Shown here piece by piece: positions 15,988-24,093 of a DNA stretch of 24,165 nucleotides. Position numbers and translations under genes: made by a program. Under the pieces are notes generated by a model, which saw only the letters and a list, made by a program, of their open reading frames with translations, was not told the DNA's origin and did no database searches. Source of the DNA: an uncultured Solobacterium sp. (GTDB lineage Bacteria > Bacillota_I > Bacilli_A > Erysipelotrichales > Erysipelotrichaceae); assembly GCA_900552125.1 (NCBI GenBank), contig URYK01000038.1, forward strand, positions 1-24,165, in the 5' to 3' direction. Each line of letters begins with the position of its first letter. The stretch's first letter is position 1.

Positions 15988-16917
15988 TTATTTAGAATAA
16001 GCTTCCTCAGTTAAAGTAATAGAGAACTGTTTTAGGAAAGTATCAATATCTGTTTTAATATCTGCTGCTTTTTTAAAGTGAATATTTTGACGTTCCCATG
16101 TTTTTTGAACAATTTCAGCGCTTGGAACACCTAATTTTTCAACAGTCGCAGTTTCTACTGCCTTAGCAATCGTTTCATCTGTCGCGTTTTCTACAAAATC
16201 AGATGCTTCTTCTATATATGAAGCAACTTTTTCTTCACTGCCTTTTTTCACAAATAGAGCTGCTTGTGGATATCCTACCTGATCCATGTTATTTTGTTCT
16301 TTATAAGCTTCCTGTAAATCTTTGATAATTTTTAATTCTAATCCTTTTTCTTTTGCTTTTGCGATAGTAGCTGTTGCAGCTGGTTCTGCCAACATACCAA
16401 CATTAGCTTTACCTGTCAATAGCTGTGCCTGTACTTCATTAGCTGAACCAAAATATGTAACCTCTAAAGGTAAGGATTCAAGATCCATGCTGCTTTCTAA
16501 TACTTTTTGTGGTACTGATTGTTCACCGAATGCCGCAAATACACCTTCTGATTCTAATGCATTTTCATCAGTACCCACAATATATAGGTTTCCCCAAGTA
16601 ACAGCAGAATCTAATAAGAATTCACTTTTGCCTTTTGATAGAAGCGTTGCGCCTAAATTAATTGGGGCAATAATCGCATCATATTCACTATCAGCTTTCG
16701 CAAGTTCTGCACGAATTACATCACTTCCATCAACTGTATCAATTGTGACATTTTCATTACCATATAATCCCAGTAAAGATAATGCCGGTGCTCCCATTGG
16801 AGCTAATACTTTAATTGGTTCTGCTGATGCTGCAGGTTCTTCATTTCCCGTCTGTGTACTGCAGGCAGTAAGACCTACAGCCATAAATAATGCTAAAATA
16901 CTCTTTAATAACTTCAT
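15988..16917 (-). CDS. Solitary ABC-type substrate-binding lipoprotein
   Basis: This extracytoplasmic solute-binding protein is anchored to the membrane by lipid. The signal peptide MKLLKSILALFMAVGLTAC carries a lipobox LTAC with lipidated C19, followed by a polar linker. The mature part has two lobes in the style of NMT1/SsuA-like binding proteins: KVLAPMGAPALSLLG early, YDAIIAPINLGATLL in the first lobe, and VQAQLLTGKANVGMLAEPAA in the middle. The ligand cannot be read from the sequence. No permease or ATPase gene adjoins, which is odd. The ATG follows the thrS stop by one base, with AAGGAG inside the thrS end (spacing long at 13), so it shares the T-box-controlled transcript. A link to threonine or related solutes is tempting but unproven. 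Confidence 0.85.
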   Translation of the reverse strand: MKLLKSILALFMAVGLTACSTQTGNEEPAASAEPIKVLAPMGAPALSLLGLYGNENVTIDTVDGSDVIRAELAKADSEYDAIIAPINLGATLLSKGKSEFLLDSAVTWGNLYIVGTDENALESEGVFAAFGEQSVPQKVLESSMDLESLPLEVTYFGSANEVQAQLLTGKANVGMLAEPAATATIAKAKEKGLELKIIKDLQEAYKEQNNMDQVGYPQAALFVKKGSEEKVASYIEEASDFVENATDETIAKAVETATVEKLGVPSAEIVQKTWERQNIHFKKAADIKTDIDTFLKQFSITLTEEAYSK

Positions 16918-16918
16918 A

Positions 16919-18652
16919 TTATAAAGCTTTCTCCTTTACATTTTTATCTAACATTGCCACAAATTCATCAAGAGGTAATGTTACTGATTCTTTACTTTGT
17001 GCTTTACGAACAGTTACTGTACGGTTTTCAATTTCTCCATCACCGATTACTAACTGATATGGAATCTTCGCAAGCTGTGCCTCACGAATTCGATAGCCAA
17101 GTTTTTCATTTCTAGCATCTAACTTACTTCTGAATCCAGCTGCACACAATGTTTCATTTACTTCATTTGCATATTCAAAATGTTTTTCATGATGAACTGG
17201 TACAACCATTACCTGTTGTGGCGCAAGCCATACTGGGAAATGTCCAGCAAAGTGTTCAATCAAAATACCGATAAAGCGTTCAATTGAACCAAAAATTACA
17301 CGATGAAGCATAACTGGACGTACTTTTGAACCATCTTTATCTACATAAGTTAAATCGAAACGTTCAGGAAGATTCATATCCAACTGAATAGTTCCACACT
17401 GCCACTCTCTTCCAATAGAGTCTTTAATATGGAAATCTAGTTTTGGCCCATAGAATGCTCCATCACCAGGATTTACCTTATATTCTTTTCCTGCATGCAC
17501 ACAAGCGTCTGCCAATGCTTTTTCACTTTGTTCCCAAATCGCAATATCACCAATATATTTTTCTTCAGGACGAGTAGATAATTCAATACGATAACTCAAT
17601 CCAAAGATAGAATATACACGATCAATGAACTGAATCAGTTTCATTACTTCGCTTTCAATCTGATCTGGACGCATGAAGATATGAGCATCATCTTGAGTAA
17701 ATGTACGAACACGGAATAATCCATTTAAAGCACCACTTGCTTCATGACGATGTACCTGACCTAATTCACCAACACGTAAAGGTAAATCTTTATAAGAATG
17801 TAAGCCTTGTTTATATACTAGCATAGAACCGGGACAGTTCATTGGTTTAATCGCAAATTCACGATCATCTACAGAAGTAGTATACATGTTTTCTTTATAG
17901 TTAGCCCAGTGTCCGCTTACTTCCCATAATTCTTTACTCATCATGATTGGAGTTTTAATAAACTGATAGTTTTCTTTTGTATGTTCTTCATACCAGAAAT
18001 TTTCTAATAAATTACGTACGATCATTCCATTTGGTAAAAAGAATGGCATACCTGGTGCATATTCACTCATCATGAATAAACCAAGTTCTCTACCTAGTTT
18101 TTTATGGTCACGTTTTTTAGCTTCTTCTAAAAGATTTAAATGTTCTTCTAATTCTTCTGCTGTTGGAAAACAAATACCATAAATTCTCTGAAGCATTTTA
18201 TTGTTGGCATCACCTTTCCAATAAGCACCAGAATGCTTTAATAATTTGAAGTTTTTTAACTGTTTCACTGTTTCAACATGAGGTCCACGGCATAAATCAA
18301 TGAATTCTCCCTGCTGATAACAAGTAATTGTTCCATCTTCTAGATCCTGAATCAATTCAATTTTATATGGGTCATCTTTAAACATTTCCAAAGCTTCTTC
18401 TTTAGAAATTTCTTTACGAACAATACGTTTTCCGTCTTTCGCAATTTTTTTCATTTCTTTTTCGATTTTAGGAAGATCTTCATCTTTGATTACTGTATCT
18501 CCTAAATCGATATCATAATAAAATCCTTCACTAATTACAGGTCCAACCCAAAATTTAGCTTGTGGATACAGACGTTTTACTGCCTGTGCCATCATGTGAG
18601 CACAAGAATGATTTAACTTACTAAGTTCTTCATGTTCCTTAATGTCAATCAT
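16919..18652 (-). CDS. thrS: Threonine-tRNA ligase without TGS domain
   Basis: This class II aminoacyl-tRNA synthetase charges tRNA-Thr. At 577 residues it is about 60 shorter than the usual 640. It starts directly in the editing domain (editing residues H15, H19, C121, H125), so the N-terminal TGS domain is absent. The start is secure: AGGAGG lies 8 bases before the ATG, and the T-box terminator sits just upstream, leaving no room for more coding. The catalytic domain has zinc ligands C273, H324 and H450, class II motif 2 RHEASGALNGLFRVRTFTQD (302-321) and motif 3 around HRVIFGSIERF (450-460). The anticodon-binding domain fills about 475-577. Regulation is by the T-box leader upstream. The gene is coupled to a lipoprotein gene downstream. 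Confidence 0.97.
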   Translation of the reverse strand: MIDIKEHEELSKLNHSCAHMMAQAVKRLYPQAKFWVGPVISEGFYYDIDLGDTVIKDEDLPKIEKEMKKIAKDGKRIVRKEISKEEALEMFKDDPYKIELIQDLEDGTITCYQQGEFIDLCRGPHVETVKQLKNFKLLKHSGAYWKGDANNKMLQRIYGICFPTAEELEEHLNLLEEAKKRDHKKLGRELGLFMMSEYAPGMPFFLPNGMIVRNLLENFWYEEHTKENYQFIKTPIMMSKELWEVSGHWANYKENMYTTSVDDREFAIKPMNCPGSMLVYKQGLHSYKDLPLRVGELGQVHRHEASGALNGLFRVRTFTQDDAHIFMRPDQIESEVMKLIQFIDRVYSIFGLSYRIELSTRPEEKYIGDIAIWEQSEKALADACVHAGKEYKVNPGDGAFYGPKLDFHIKDSIGREWQCGTIQLDMNLPERFDLTYVDKDGSKVRPVMLHRVIFGSIERFIGILIEHFAGHFPVWLAPQQVMVVPVHHEKHFEYANEVNETLCAAGFRSKLDARNEKLGYRIREAQLAKIPYQLVIGDGEIENRTVTVRKAQSKESVTLPLDEFVAMLDKNVKEKAL

Positions 18653-18708
18653 GTTTAGTTCCTCCTATCAATATTCCAAATGTTTGTTTCATGAATCTCC
18701 TGAAACAT

Positions 18709-18741
18709 AAAAAAAGACTGAATCCAAAGGACGTCAGTCTT
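18709..18741 (-). terminator. T-box attenuator terminator
   Basis: An 8-bp stem (18741-18734 with 18721-18714) with a smaller inner TCC/GGA stem is followed by seven T residues on the minus strand. It competes with the antiterminator formed by the T-box sequence just upstream. Confidence 0.9.
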
Positions 18742-18933
18742 ACACACGCGGTACCACCTTTGTTCATATGAAAAACTTCATATGCTCTCAAACCTGTAAC
18801 GCAGGTATACGTCCAACCCTTTCGGGGGCTACTCCAAGGTAGTAAGATCAATATTTTTTCAAAAGACTTCCACCAGCCGTCTTTCTCTCTATATCAAAAT
18901 ATAAATCCCGTGTCCTTTTCATTGTATTTAGCT
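18711..18933 (-). promoter_or_regulatory. T-box leader of thrS (tRNA-Thr sensing)
   Basis: This stretch fills most of the 354-base gap before thrS. On the minus strand in order: AGAGAG (18890-18885) of stem I, the distal-loop motif GGCTGGTGGAAGTC (18878-18865), ACTACC (18843-18838) at the expected specifier position with both overlapping triplets ACT and ACC coding threonine, several hairpins, the T-box AAGGTGGTACCGCG (18760-18747), and a terminator with stem AAGACTGA/TCAGTCTT. Uncharged tRNA-Thr would stabilise the antiterminator and turn on thrS and the following lipoprotein gene. Which of the two triplets is the specifier I cannot settle by eye. A short open frame here is not a gene. Confidence 0.95.
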
Positions 18934-18939
18934 ATTTAA

Positions 18940-18968
18940 TTTATACACCATTCTAGTACATATGTCAA
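18940..18968 (-). promoter_or_regulatory. thrS promoter
   Basis: On the minus strand a consensus -35 TTGACA (18968-18963) and TATAAA (18945-18940) are spaced by exactly 17 bases, one of the best promoters in the window. Transcription should start near 18933, giving a leader of about 280 bases to the thrS start. It lies 38 bases after the DUF2207 gene, with no clear terminator between. Confidence 0.88.
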
Positions 18969-19006
18969 ATAAATAACATCAAAGAAATAGATTTTTTTAT
19001 ATTGGC

Positions 19007-20893
19007 TTACCAGCTTCCGCCGCCTCCGCCGCCAAAGCCGCCACCTGAAAATCCTCCTCCAGAGAATCCACCACTGCCAAAGCTTCCCCCACCGCTTCCT
19101 CCTTTTGGTTCAGGAATATAGGTTACAGCAGTTTGAATATCATTAAAACAATAATGGAAATGATTCCACCATAACATGGTAGTAAAGACATCTCCAGTAT
19201 TTCCTTGATACCATGTAGGGCTAGGAATTGTAATGGATTCAAACTTTTTGACCCATGTATCACTAACACCTAATACATATGCATATGGCAGTATGGAGTA
19301 AAATGCCTGTGGATCATCTTTCACTAATAACTCTAATCGATCTTTTTCTGCTGTCATGATGAAATCTTTTAATCCTAAAATCTGACCAAGCCAGCGATTG
19401 CCTTGTTCACTGCGTTTATCCATAAACATCATTAGTACAATCATTAGTATGGTACTAAAGGTAACTAATATTACACACCATAGATTTGCACCTAAATTAA
19501 TTTGTACAAATGCATTCAACGCTATAAATAAACCATTTAAAATCAACATCAGGCAAACAGATAACATTAAAGAAGATTTCTTTAACACATAACGTTTTCG
19601 CATAATCAGAATCCATGGAATCACGGAAATTAGTAAAATGAATGGCACTAAAAGTTCTAATATGCTATAACGTAAAGTTTCATATTTAGCAAGAGTTGTA
19701 AGTAATGTTAATAGAAAGCCAGGTAACCAGATAAATATAATCATGACAATCTGTAAAATAATAGAAGATCGTGTGTATATTCTTTTTTCTGGTTTATCAA
19801 AAGATTGTTTTATCATAGTCTTCGTCTTAGCTAAACTGTTTTGTACTCTTGTACATTTCAAATCTTCTTCTGATACTTTTGTTTTATTCATAAAGATAGC
19901 CTGAAAAAATTCTCTTTCATACCCTTGGCTATTATCTTCTGTCATATCTTTTAATTTTTCTAATTGAAAGCCCGATTCCAAATCATATATCTTAATGAAT
20001 CCTTTATTGGCCCATTCGATGATCAATGAAATAACATCTTTATTTTCAACCATAGAGTCAACGACATAGCCGATACTAGCACTATCTAATCCATCTGGTG
20101 CATGAAATTCTACTGTTGGTATAACTTCATCATCTCTTCCGAATTTATAAAATAATGCCAAAGAAACTATTACTAATATAATAGAAATAATTGAAACAGG
20201 AATGGAATAATCTTTCTGTTTCGGATAAGTAAAATATCCATTAGGAAGATTTACTTTTATAGTTGCACTTTCATTCGCCTGCAGCATTGTTTCTGTTTCT
20301 CCGCTAATCGTTAATCCATCAACCTGATATGTCAGATTAGACGAAGTTTCTCCAAATGCCCCGCTTGTTGTATAAATCTCATTTACATCAAAAGCTTTAG
20401 GCATTGTAATATCATACGATAAGTGTAATACTTGTGTATCAAAATTAGAGACTAAATTCCAGTACAGTGCTTGTGCCTGATTACTTAAATCTAAATCCTT
20501 GGTTTTAACATGATAGGAAATCTCATACGTGTTTTTTCCAATAACTTCTTTATCCGGATCACCAAGTTTAACAACTACTGCATTTTTATTTCCTTCTAAT
20601 GAACATTGTATATTACAGCTAACATCACTAACTGGAAAATAATATTCTTTTTCTTCTAATTCATTATCAACTAGCCATTCCATCGTATAAGATGTTGGAA
20701 TATTACGATAAAAGCCATGGCGATATTCCGAAAAATCCAATTGATATGTTTCCGTAATATCAATTCCGCCATCTTCACTTACTTTCATCGAAATATGAAG
20801 ATTATCGATCACAAATGCTTCCTGTGCATGAACTGGAAGCAGAAACATCAAAAATAGAACTGCAATAACAGTAGCTCTACGAATTAATCTCAT
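19007..20893 (-). CDS. DUF2207 family membrane protein with glycine-rich tail
   Basis: This secreted-and-anchored protein of the DUF2207 family has unknown function. I place the start at the ATG at 20893 (628 residues). It begins a normal signal peptide (MRLIRRATVIAVLFLMFLLPVHA) and has GAGAGGG 8 bases upstream. The ATG at 20917 overlaps the lemA stop but has no ribosome site. An extracytoplasmic beta-rich domain follows (to about residue 225), then a membrane segment (YSIPVSIISIILVIVSLALF), a cytoplasmic part, and further hydrophobic segments around 380-500. The C-terminal 31 residues are almost only Gly, Ser and Phe, ending GGGGGGSW, a tail typical of this family. It follows lemA directly, a pairing common in bacteria that suggests a joint envelope role. 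Confidence 0.9.
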   Translation of the reverse strand: MRLIRRATVIAVLFLMFLLPVHAQEAFVIDNLHISMKVSEDGGIDITETYQLDFSEYRHGFYRNIPTSYTMEWLVDNELEEKEYYFPVSDVSCNIQCSLEGNKNAVVVKLGDPDKEVIGKNTYEISYHVKTKDLDLSNQAQALYWNLVSNFDTQVLHLSYDITMPKAFDVNEIYTTSGAFGETSSNLTYQVDGLTISGETETMLQANESATIKVNLPNGYFTYPKQKDYSIPVSIISIILVIVSLALFYKFGRDDEVIPTVEFHAPDGLDSASIGYVVDSMVENKDVISLIIEWANKGFIKIYDLESGFQLEKLKDMTEDNSQGYEREFFQAIFMNKTKVSEEDLKCTRVQNSLAKTKTMIKQSFDKPEKRIYTRSSIILQIVMIIFIWLPGFLLTLLTTLAKYETLRYSILELLVPFILLISVIPWILIMRKRYVLKKSSLMLSVCLMLILNGLFIALNAFVQINLGANLWCVILVTFSTILMIVLMMFMDKRSEQGNRWLGQILGLKDFIMTAEKDRLELLVKDDPQAFYSILPYAYVLGVSDTWVKKFESITIPSPTWYQGNTGDVFTTMLWWNHFHYCFNDIQTAVTYIPEPKGGSGGGSFGSGGFSGGGFSGGGFGGGGGGSW

Positions 20894-20916
20894 ACCTCCA
20901 TCCCTCTCATTCTTCA

Positions 20917-21471
20917 TTAAAATTGAACTTTTACATTTTCTCTTTGTGCAGTATCATCAATTTCATATAATGTTTTCTTAGTCTTATGAAATATTCCTGC
21001 TAAAATATTGCTAGGAAACATCTCTACTAGATTATTAAACTTAACACATACCGCATTATAATACTTACGAGCATTAGCAATCTCTGTTTCCATCTTCTGT
21101 AATTCCTGCTGAAGATTAGCAAAATGCTGATCAGCTTTTAGATTAGGATATTGTTCACTAATAGCATACAATGGTCCTAACATAGACTGGAAATTCTTTT
21201 CGGATTGGATTTTTTCATCTATTGTTTTTGCGTCCACAGCTAAATTACGTGCCTGAATAACATTTTCCAAAGTTTCTGATTCGTGTTTAGCATAACCTTT
21301 AATAGTTTCTACTAAGTTAGGTATCAAATCATAACGTTTTTTCAAATACACATCCATGGTAGAAAAGGCCTCTTCAACTTTGTTGTCAAACTTTATAAAT
21401 TTATTGTAAGTTGATACACCCCATCCAGCTAGCACAACTACAACTACAACAAGTACAATTAAAGCAATCAT
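20917..21471 (-). CDS. LemA family protein
   Basis: This membrane-anchored protein belongs to the LemA family, whose biochemical role is unclear. The 184 residues begin with a hydrophobic anchor (IALIVLVVVVVVLAGWGVS, residues 2-20). The family signature follows: YNKFIKFDNKVEEAFSTMDV and KKRYDLIPNLVETIKGYAKH (44-63), then a helical bundle with coiled-coil character and a conserved end region including FPSNILAGIF. The ATG has an AAAGGAGG ribosome site. Its stop overlaps the first possible ATG of the DUF2207 gene (TAATG), so the two form an operon. Length and motifs are normal. Confidence 0.94.
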   Translation of the reverse strand: MIALIVLVVVVVVLAGWGVSTYNKFIKFDNKVEEAFSTMDVYLKKRYDLIPNLVETIKGYAKHESETLENVIQARNLAVDAKTIDEKIQSEKNFQSMLGPLYAISEQYPNLKADQHFANLQQELQKMETEIANARKYYNAVCVKFNNLVEMFPSNILAGIFHKTKKTLYEIDDTAQRENVKVQF

Positions 21472-21493
21472 ACTTAAACCTCCTTTTGTTTAG

Positions 21494-21502
21494 ATTATAT
21501 CA
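21494..21502 (-). promoter_or_regulatory. Extended -10 promoter of lemA - DUF2207
   Basis: On the minus strand TGATATAAT (21502-21494) is an extended -10 element with a perfect TATAAT, 22 bases before the lemA start. The -35 position is weak. Confidence 0.6.
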
Positions 21503-21522
21503 TACTCTAGAATGATAAACTA

Positions 21523-22752
21523 TTAGAATACGAAGTTTCCTTTTTCAAATACAGCTACCTCACTCTGATCACCACAGATACCTGTAATCTTCATATCTTC
21601 ACTTCCAAACATAAAGTCAACATGAGTCATAGAATGATTAGCTCCTGCTTTCTGTAACTCTTCTTCACTCATATCTACTCCGCCTTTAATGTTCATAGGG
21701 TATGCTCTTCCAAGAGCTAAATGACAAGATGCGTTTTCATCAAATAAAGTATTAAAGAATAAAATACCACTTTTACTGATTGGAGATTCATAAGGGACTA
21801 AAGCAACCTCTCCTAGATAACTGCTTCCTTCATCAAAATGAACAAGTGAAGCTAATGCGTCATAGCCTTTTTCTGCCCCAAAATCTTCAACTTTTCCATC
21901 TTTGAAACTAAACCAGAAATCGTCAATCAAAGTACCGTTATAATCTAAAGGTTTTGTCGCATAAACTTTTCCATTGACTCCTGTTTTCTTAGGCATCGTA
22001 AAGATTTCTTCTGTAGGCATATTAGGATTGAATTCAATTCCAGAAGTAGTTTTTTCACTTCCTCCTGCCCATATATGCTGATCTGCTAAATCCACATATA
22101 AATCTGTTCCTAAGCTATTTTCAAAATGCAATGTTTTAAAGTTATATCCATTTAAGATTTCTTCACGACGATGGAAATTTTCTGACAGTTTCGTCCATTC
22201 CGCAATAGGATCATTATCTTCTTCAACATGAACAGCCTGTAAAATCTTATCCCATAATTCATCTACTACAGCTTCACATCCCTCAAATTCAGGGAATACT
22301 AAATCTGCCCATTCTTTATTAGGTACAGCGACAATTGACCATTGTGTCTTATTTGCCATCGTATATGCCTGCAGTTCTTTTCCTGCTTTTGCCATTGCAA
22401 GGTTGGCTTTGCTGACTTTTGCAGCATCTACATCTTTTAGGATACCTGGAATATCACTGATAATATGTAATATACAAGCTCCCTCTTTCATATAATCCAA
22501 TTTACAATCAATCTGCCAAGGACGTACTGTAGTTAGTGTTTCTTCATCTTGATACTGATAATGACTACGTGTTATATATGGATCTTTATAGAACACCAAT
22601 ACTTCTTTAGCACCTGCTTTATAAGCTTCTTCTACACAAGCTCTTGTCATTTCCTTAGCATCAATGCTAGTATTAATAATCAGTGTCTGTCCTTTTTGTA
22701 AATTGACACCTTTCCGAATTGCTAATTCTGCATATTTTTTTAATCGATTCAT
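21523..22752 (-). CDS. M29 family metallo-aminopeptidase (AmpS/PepS type)
   Basis: This cytoplasmic aminopeptidase removes N-terminal residues from peptides with two metal ions. The 409 residues match the family length (400-415). Candidate metal ligands and active-site residues follow the M29 pattern: E249 in NMPTEEIFT, E315 in SYLGEVALVP, H344 in CHLALG with Y351, and H377-x-D379 in MTHVDFMFGS. The N-terminal domain starts NRLKKYAELAIRKGVNLQKGQ. The start is fixed by an in-frame stop three codons upstream, yet the ribosome site is weak (only AAGAAA). The gene is 72 bases after the ROK kinase gene on the same strand, with a possible -10 TATACT (22811-22806) in between. Peptide recycling is the likely role. 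Confidence 0.94.
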   Translation of the reverse strand: MNRLKKYAELAIRKGVNLQKGQTLIINTSIDAKEMTRACVEEAYKAGAKEVLVFYKDPYITRSHYQYQDEETLTTVRPWQIDCKLDYMKEGACILHIISDIPGILKDVDAAKVSKANLAMAKAGKELQAYTMANKTQWSIVAVPNKEWADLVFPEFEGCEAVVDELWDKILQAVHVEEDNDPIAEWTKLSENFHRREEILNGYNFKTLHFENSLGTDLYVDLADQHIWAGGSEKTTSGIEFNPNMPTEEIFTMPKKTGVNGKVYATKPLDYNGTLIDDFWFSFKDGKVEDFGAEKGYDALASLVHFDEGSSYLGEVALVPYESPISKSGILFFNTLFDENASCHLALGRAYPMNIKGGVDMSEEELQKAGANHSMTHVDFMFGSEDMKITGICGDQSEVAVFEKGNFVF

Positions 22753-22824
22753 AGTTTCTTAACGACTGTCTCAAAAAGTAACAGCTTTTCCTTTCTTACT
22801 TAATTAGTATAACTCTTTTTTTTA

Positions 22825-23727
22825 TTATTTAACATATGCTTTTGGTAACATTGCAGCTCCAACGATACCAGGTTCCTCCAATTCAGCTTCTACGAATTCT
22901 ACCGTCTGCATTCCCTGATGAATCAGGTCACGATAATAACTTTCCATCTTATCAAAGAAAACATCTTTTCCTTTCATTACACCGCCGCCTAAAACAAATA
23001 CTTCAGGGTCAACTACATGGGCAATCTGTGAAAACATCATAGCTAAGTCATAAGCTACTTCATCACATAACTGTAGAGCCTGCTCGTTTCCTTTACGTGC
23101 TAGATCAAATACATCTCCTGCATGCTGAATCGCATTTTCACCAAAAACAGCCTTACCTTTTTTTGTAATTGCTGTTCCGCTCGCCTCATTTTCTACTGCC
23201 CCAACATTTAAATAATTGACTTTATTACGATTACGATCAATTACTAGATTTGCTATTTCACCAGCATGTCCATTTTTTCCGGCAATGACTTTTTCATTAA
23301 CTACCAAAGCACCGCCAATTCCTGTAGAAATTGTTACATAATACACAATATCTTTACCTTTTCCTGCTCCAAGCAAAGCTTCTCCCATACCTGCAACGTT
23401 CACATCATTATCTAAAAATGTTGGTTTTTTAAAATGATCAGAAATAATTTTCGCAAATTCGAATCCTTTAAATCCTGAAAGATTTGTTGATAGTATCATG
23501 ACTTTGTTTTTCGTATCTACAGGTCCTGGGACTCCCATACCTATACCAGCACAGTCTTCATAGCCTTCAATGCTTTCAATCATAGATATTATTTTTTCGA
23601 CTACATATTCACGTCCTTTATCTACTTCAGTAGGCTGTTTCACCAATTGTAATATGTTACCGTTTTCATCAACTTTGGCAACACGTACATTTGTTCCTCC
23701 TAAATCTACACCAATATATGTTTTCAT
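22825..23727 (-). CDS. ROK-family sugar kinase (glucokinase-like), lacking zinc cysteines
   Basis: This cytoplasmic, ATP-dependent kinase probably acts on glucose or a related hexose or amino sugar. The 300 residues show the phosphate-1 motif GVDLGGTNVRVAKVD (6-20), the catalytic FLDNDVNVAGMGEA with D108 (104-117), the adenosine region STGIGGALV (134-142) and GHAGE (153-157) with the sugar- or metal-binding H154. The usual zinc motif CxCGxxGCxE after it is replaced by NYLNVGAVEN (171-180). The cysteines are gone while the glutamate and the later SG remain. The C-terminal part has VFVLGGGVM. AAGGAGG precedes the ATG. The exact sugar is uncertain because of the changed site region. It is probably transcribed with or just ahead of the aminopeptidase gene. 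Confidence 0.9.
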   Translation of the reverse strand: MKTYIGVDLGGTNVRVAKVDENGNILQLVKQPTEVDKGREYVVEKIISMIESIEGYEDCAGIGMGVPGPVDTKNKVMILSTNLSGFKGFEFAKIISDHFKKPTFLDNDVNVAGMGEALLGAGKGKDIVYYVTISTGIGGALVVNEKVIAGKNGHAGEIANLVIDRNRNKVNYLNVGAVENEASGTAITKKGKAVFGENAIQHAGDVFDLARKGNEQALQLCDEVAYDLAMMFSQIAHVVDPEVFVLGGGVMKGKDVFFDKMESYYRDLIHQGMQTVEFVEAELEEPGIVGAAMLPKAYVK

Positions 23728-23802
23728 CTTTTTTCCTCCTTAAGCATGGTTAGTATCAGTATAGCACAGAAAGGAAAGCGAAAGCTATGCCTTTCCCTTA
23801 TT

Positions 23803-24093
23803 TTAACGAGCACAGCTTTCTTTTACATACGTTCTTTCAAAACGAAATAACGGAATATTTATTTTTTTAGAAGTAATCACCTGATAAATTCGCAAATCAT
23901 CTTTCATACTTCTATTTTCAATTCGCACCTGATAGGCATCTGATTGTGTAACCTTCTGAATGACTGCTGGTGAAAAATCACTGCTTTCCAGTTCATGAAC
24001 AACTCCATAATGGTAATCATTTAGTTTCGCAATCTGCATAGAAAAAGATAAAATATTAATAAAGATAACACAAACAAATGTTAAAAAAATCAT
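23803..24093 (-). CDS. Small membrane-anchored protein, possibly TadE/pseudopilin-like
   Basis: I do not firmly recognise this 96-residue protein. It has one N-terminal hydrophobic segment (about residues 1-20) followed by a charged, soluble part ending FRFERTYVKESCAR. A single N-terminal helix plus a short beta-rich domain recalls TadE-like or pseudopilin proteins of Gram-positive Tad pili, but the neighbours that would prove this lie outside the window. The start is uncertain. The ATG at 24093 has no good ribosome site, and the frame stays open upstream for 11 codons (LNDIGITSALS) without an ATG, GTG or TTG. Either an ATT start or a sequence error upstream is possible. A weak GGAAAG/CTTTCC hairpin follows the gene at about 23771-23797. 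Confidence 0.6.
   Translation of the reverse strand: MIFLTFVCVIFINILSFSMQIAKLNDYHYGVVHELESSDFSPAVIQKVTQSDAYQVRIENRSMKDDLRIYQVITSKKINIPLFRFERTYVKESCAR

Noticed and set aside
16322..16924. 200-codon plus-strand open frame
   Set aside because: It is antisense to the lipoprotein gene, which has a clear signal peptide and lipobox. The plus frame has no recognisable domain and is a shadow of codon bias.
18645..18851. 68-codon minus-strand open frame before thrS
   Set aside because: It runs through the T-box hairpins and terminator, whose conserved RNA motifs explain the sequence.
19007..19110. Glycine-codon repeats as a possible DNA repeat element
   Set aside because: They encode the Gly/Ser/Phe tail of the DUF2207 protein, a usual family feature; the local GC rise is explained by codons.
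22753..22824. Ribosome-site-like AAAGGAAAAG and a possible upstream start for the aminopeptidase
   Set aside because: An in-frame TAA stands three codons before the ATG at 22752, so no upstream start is possible.
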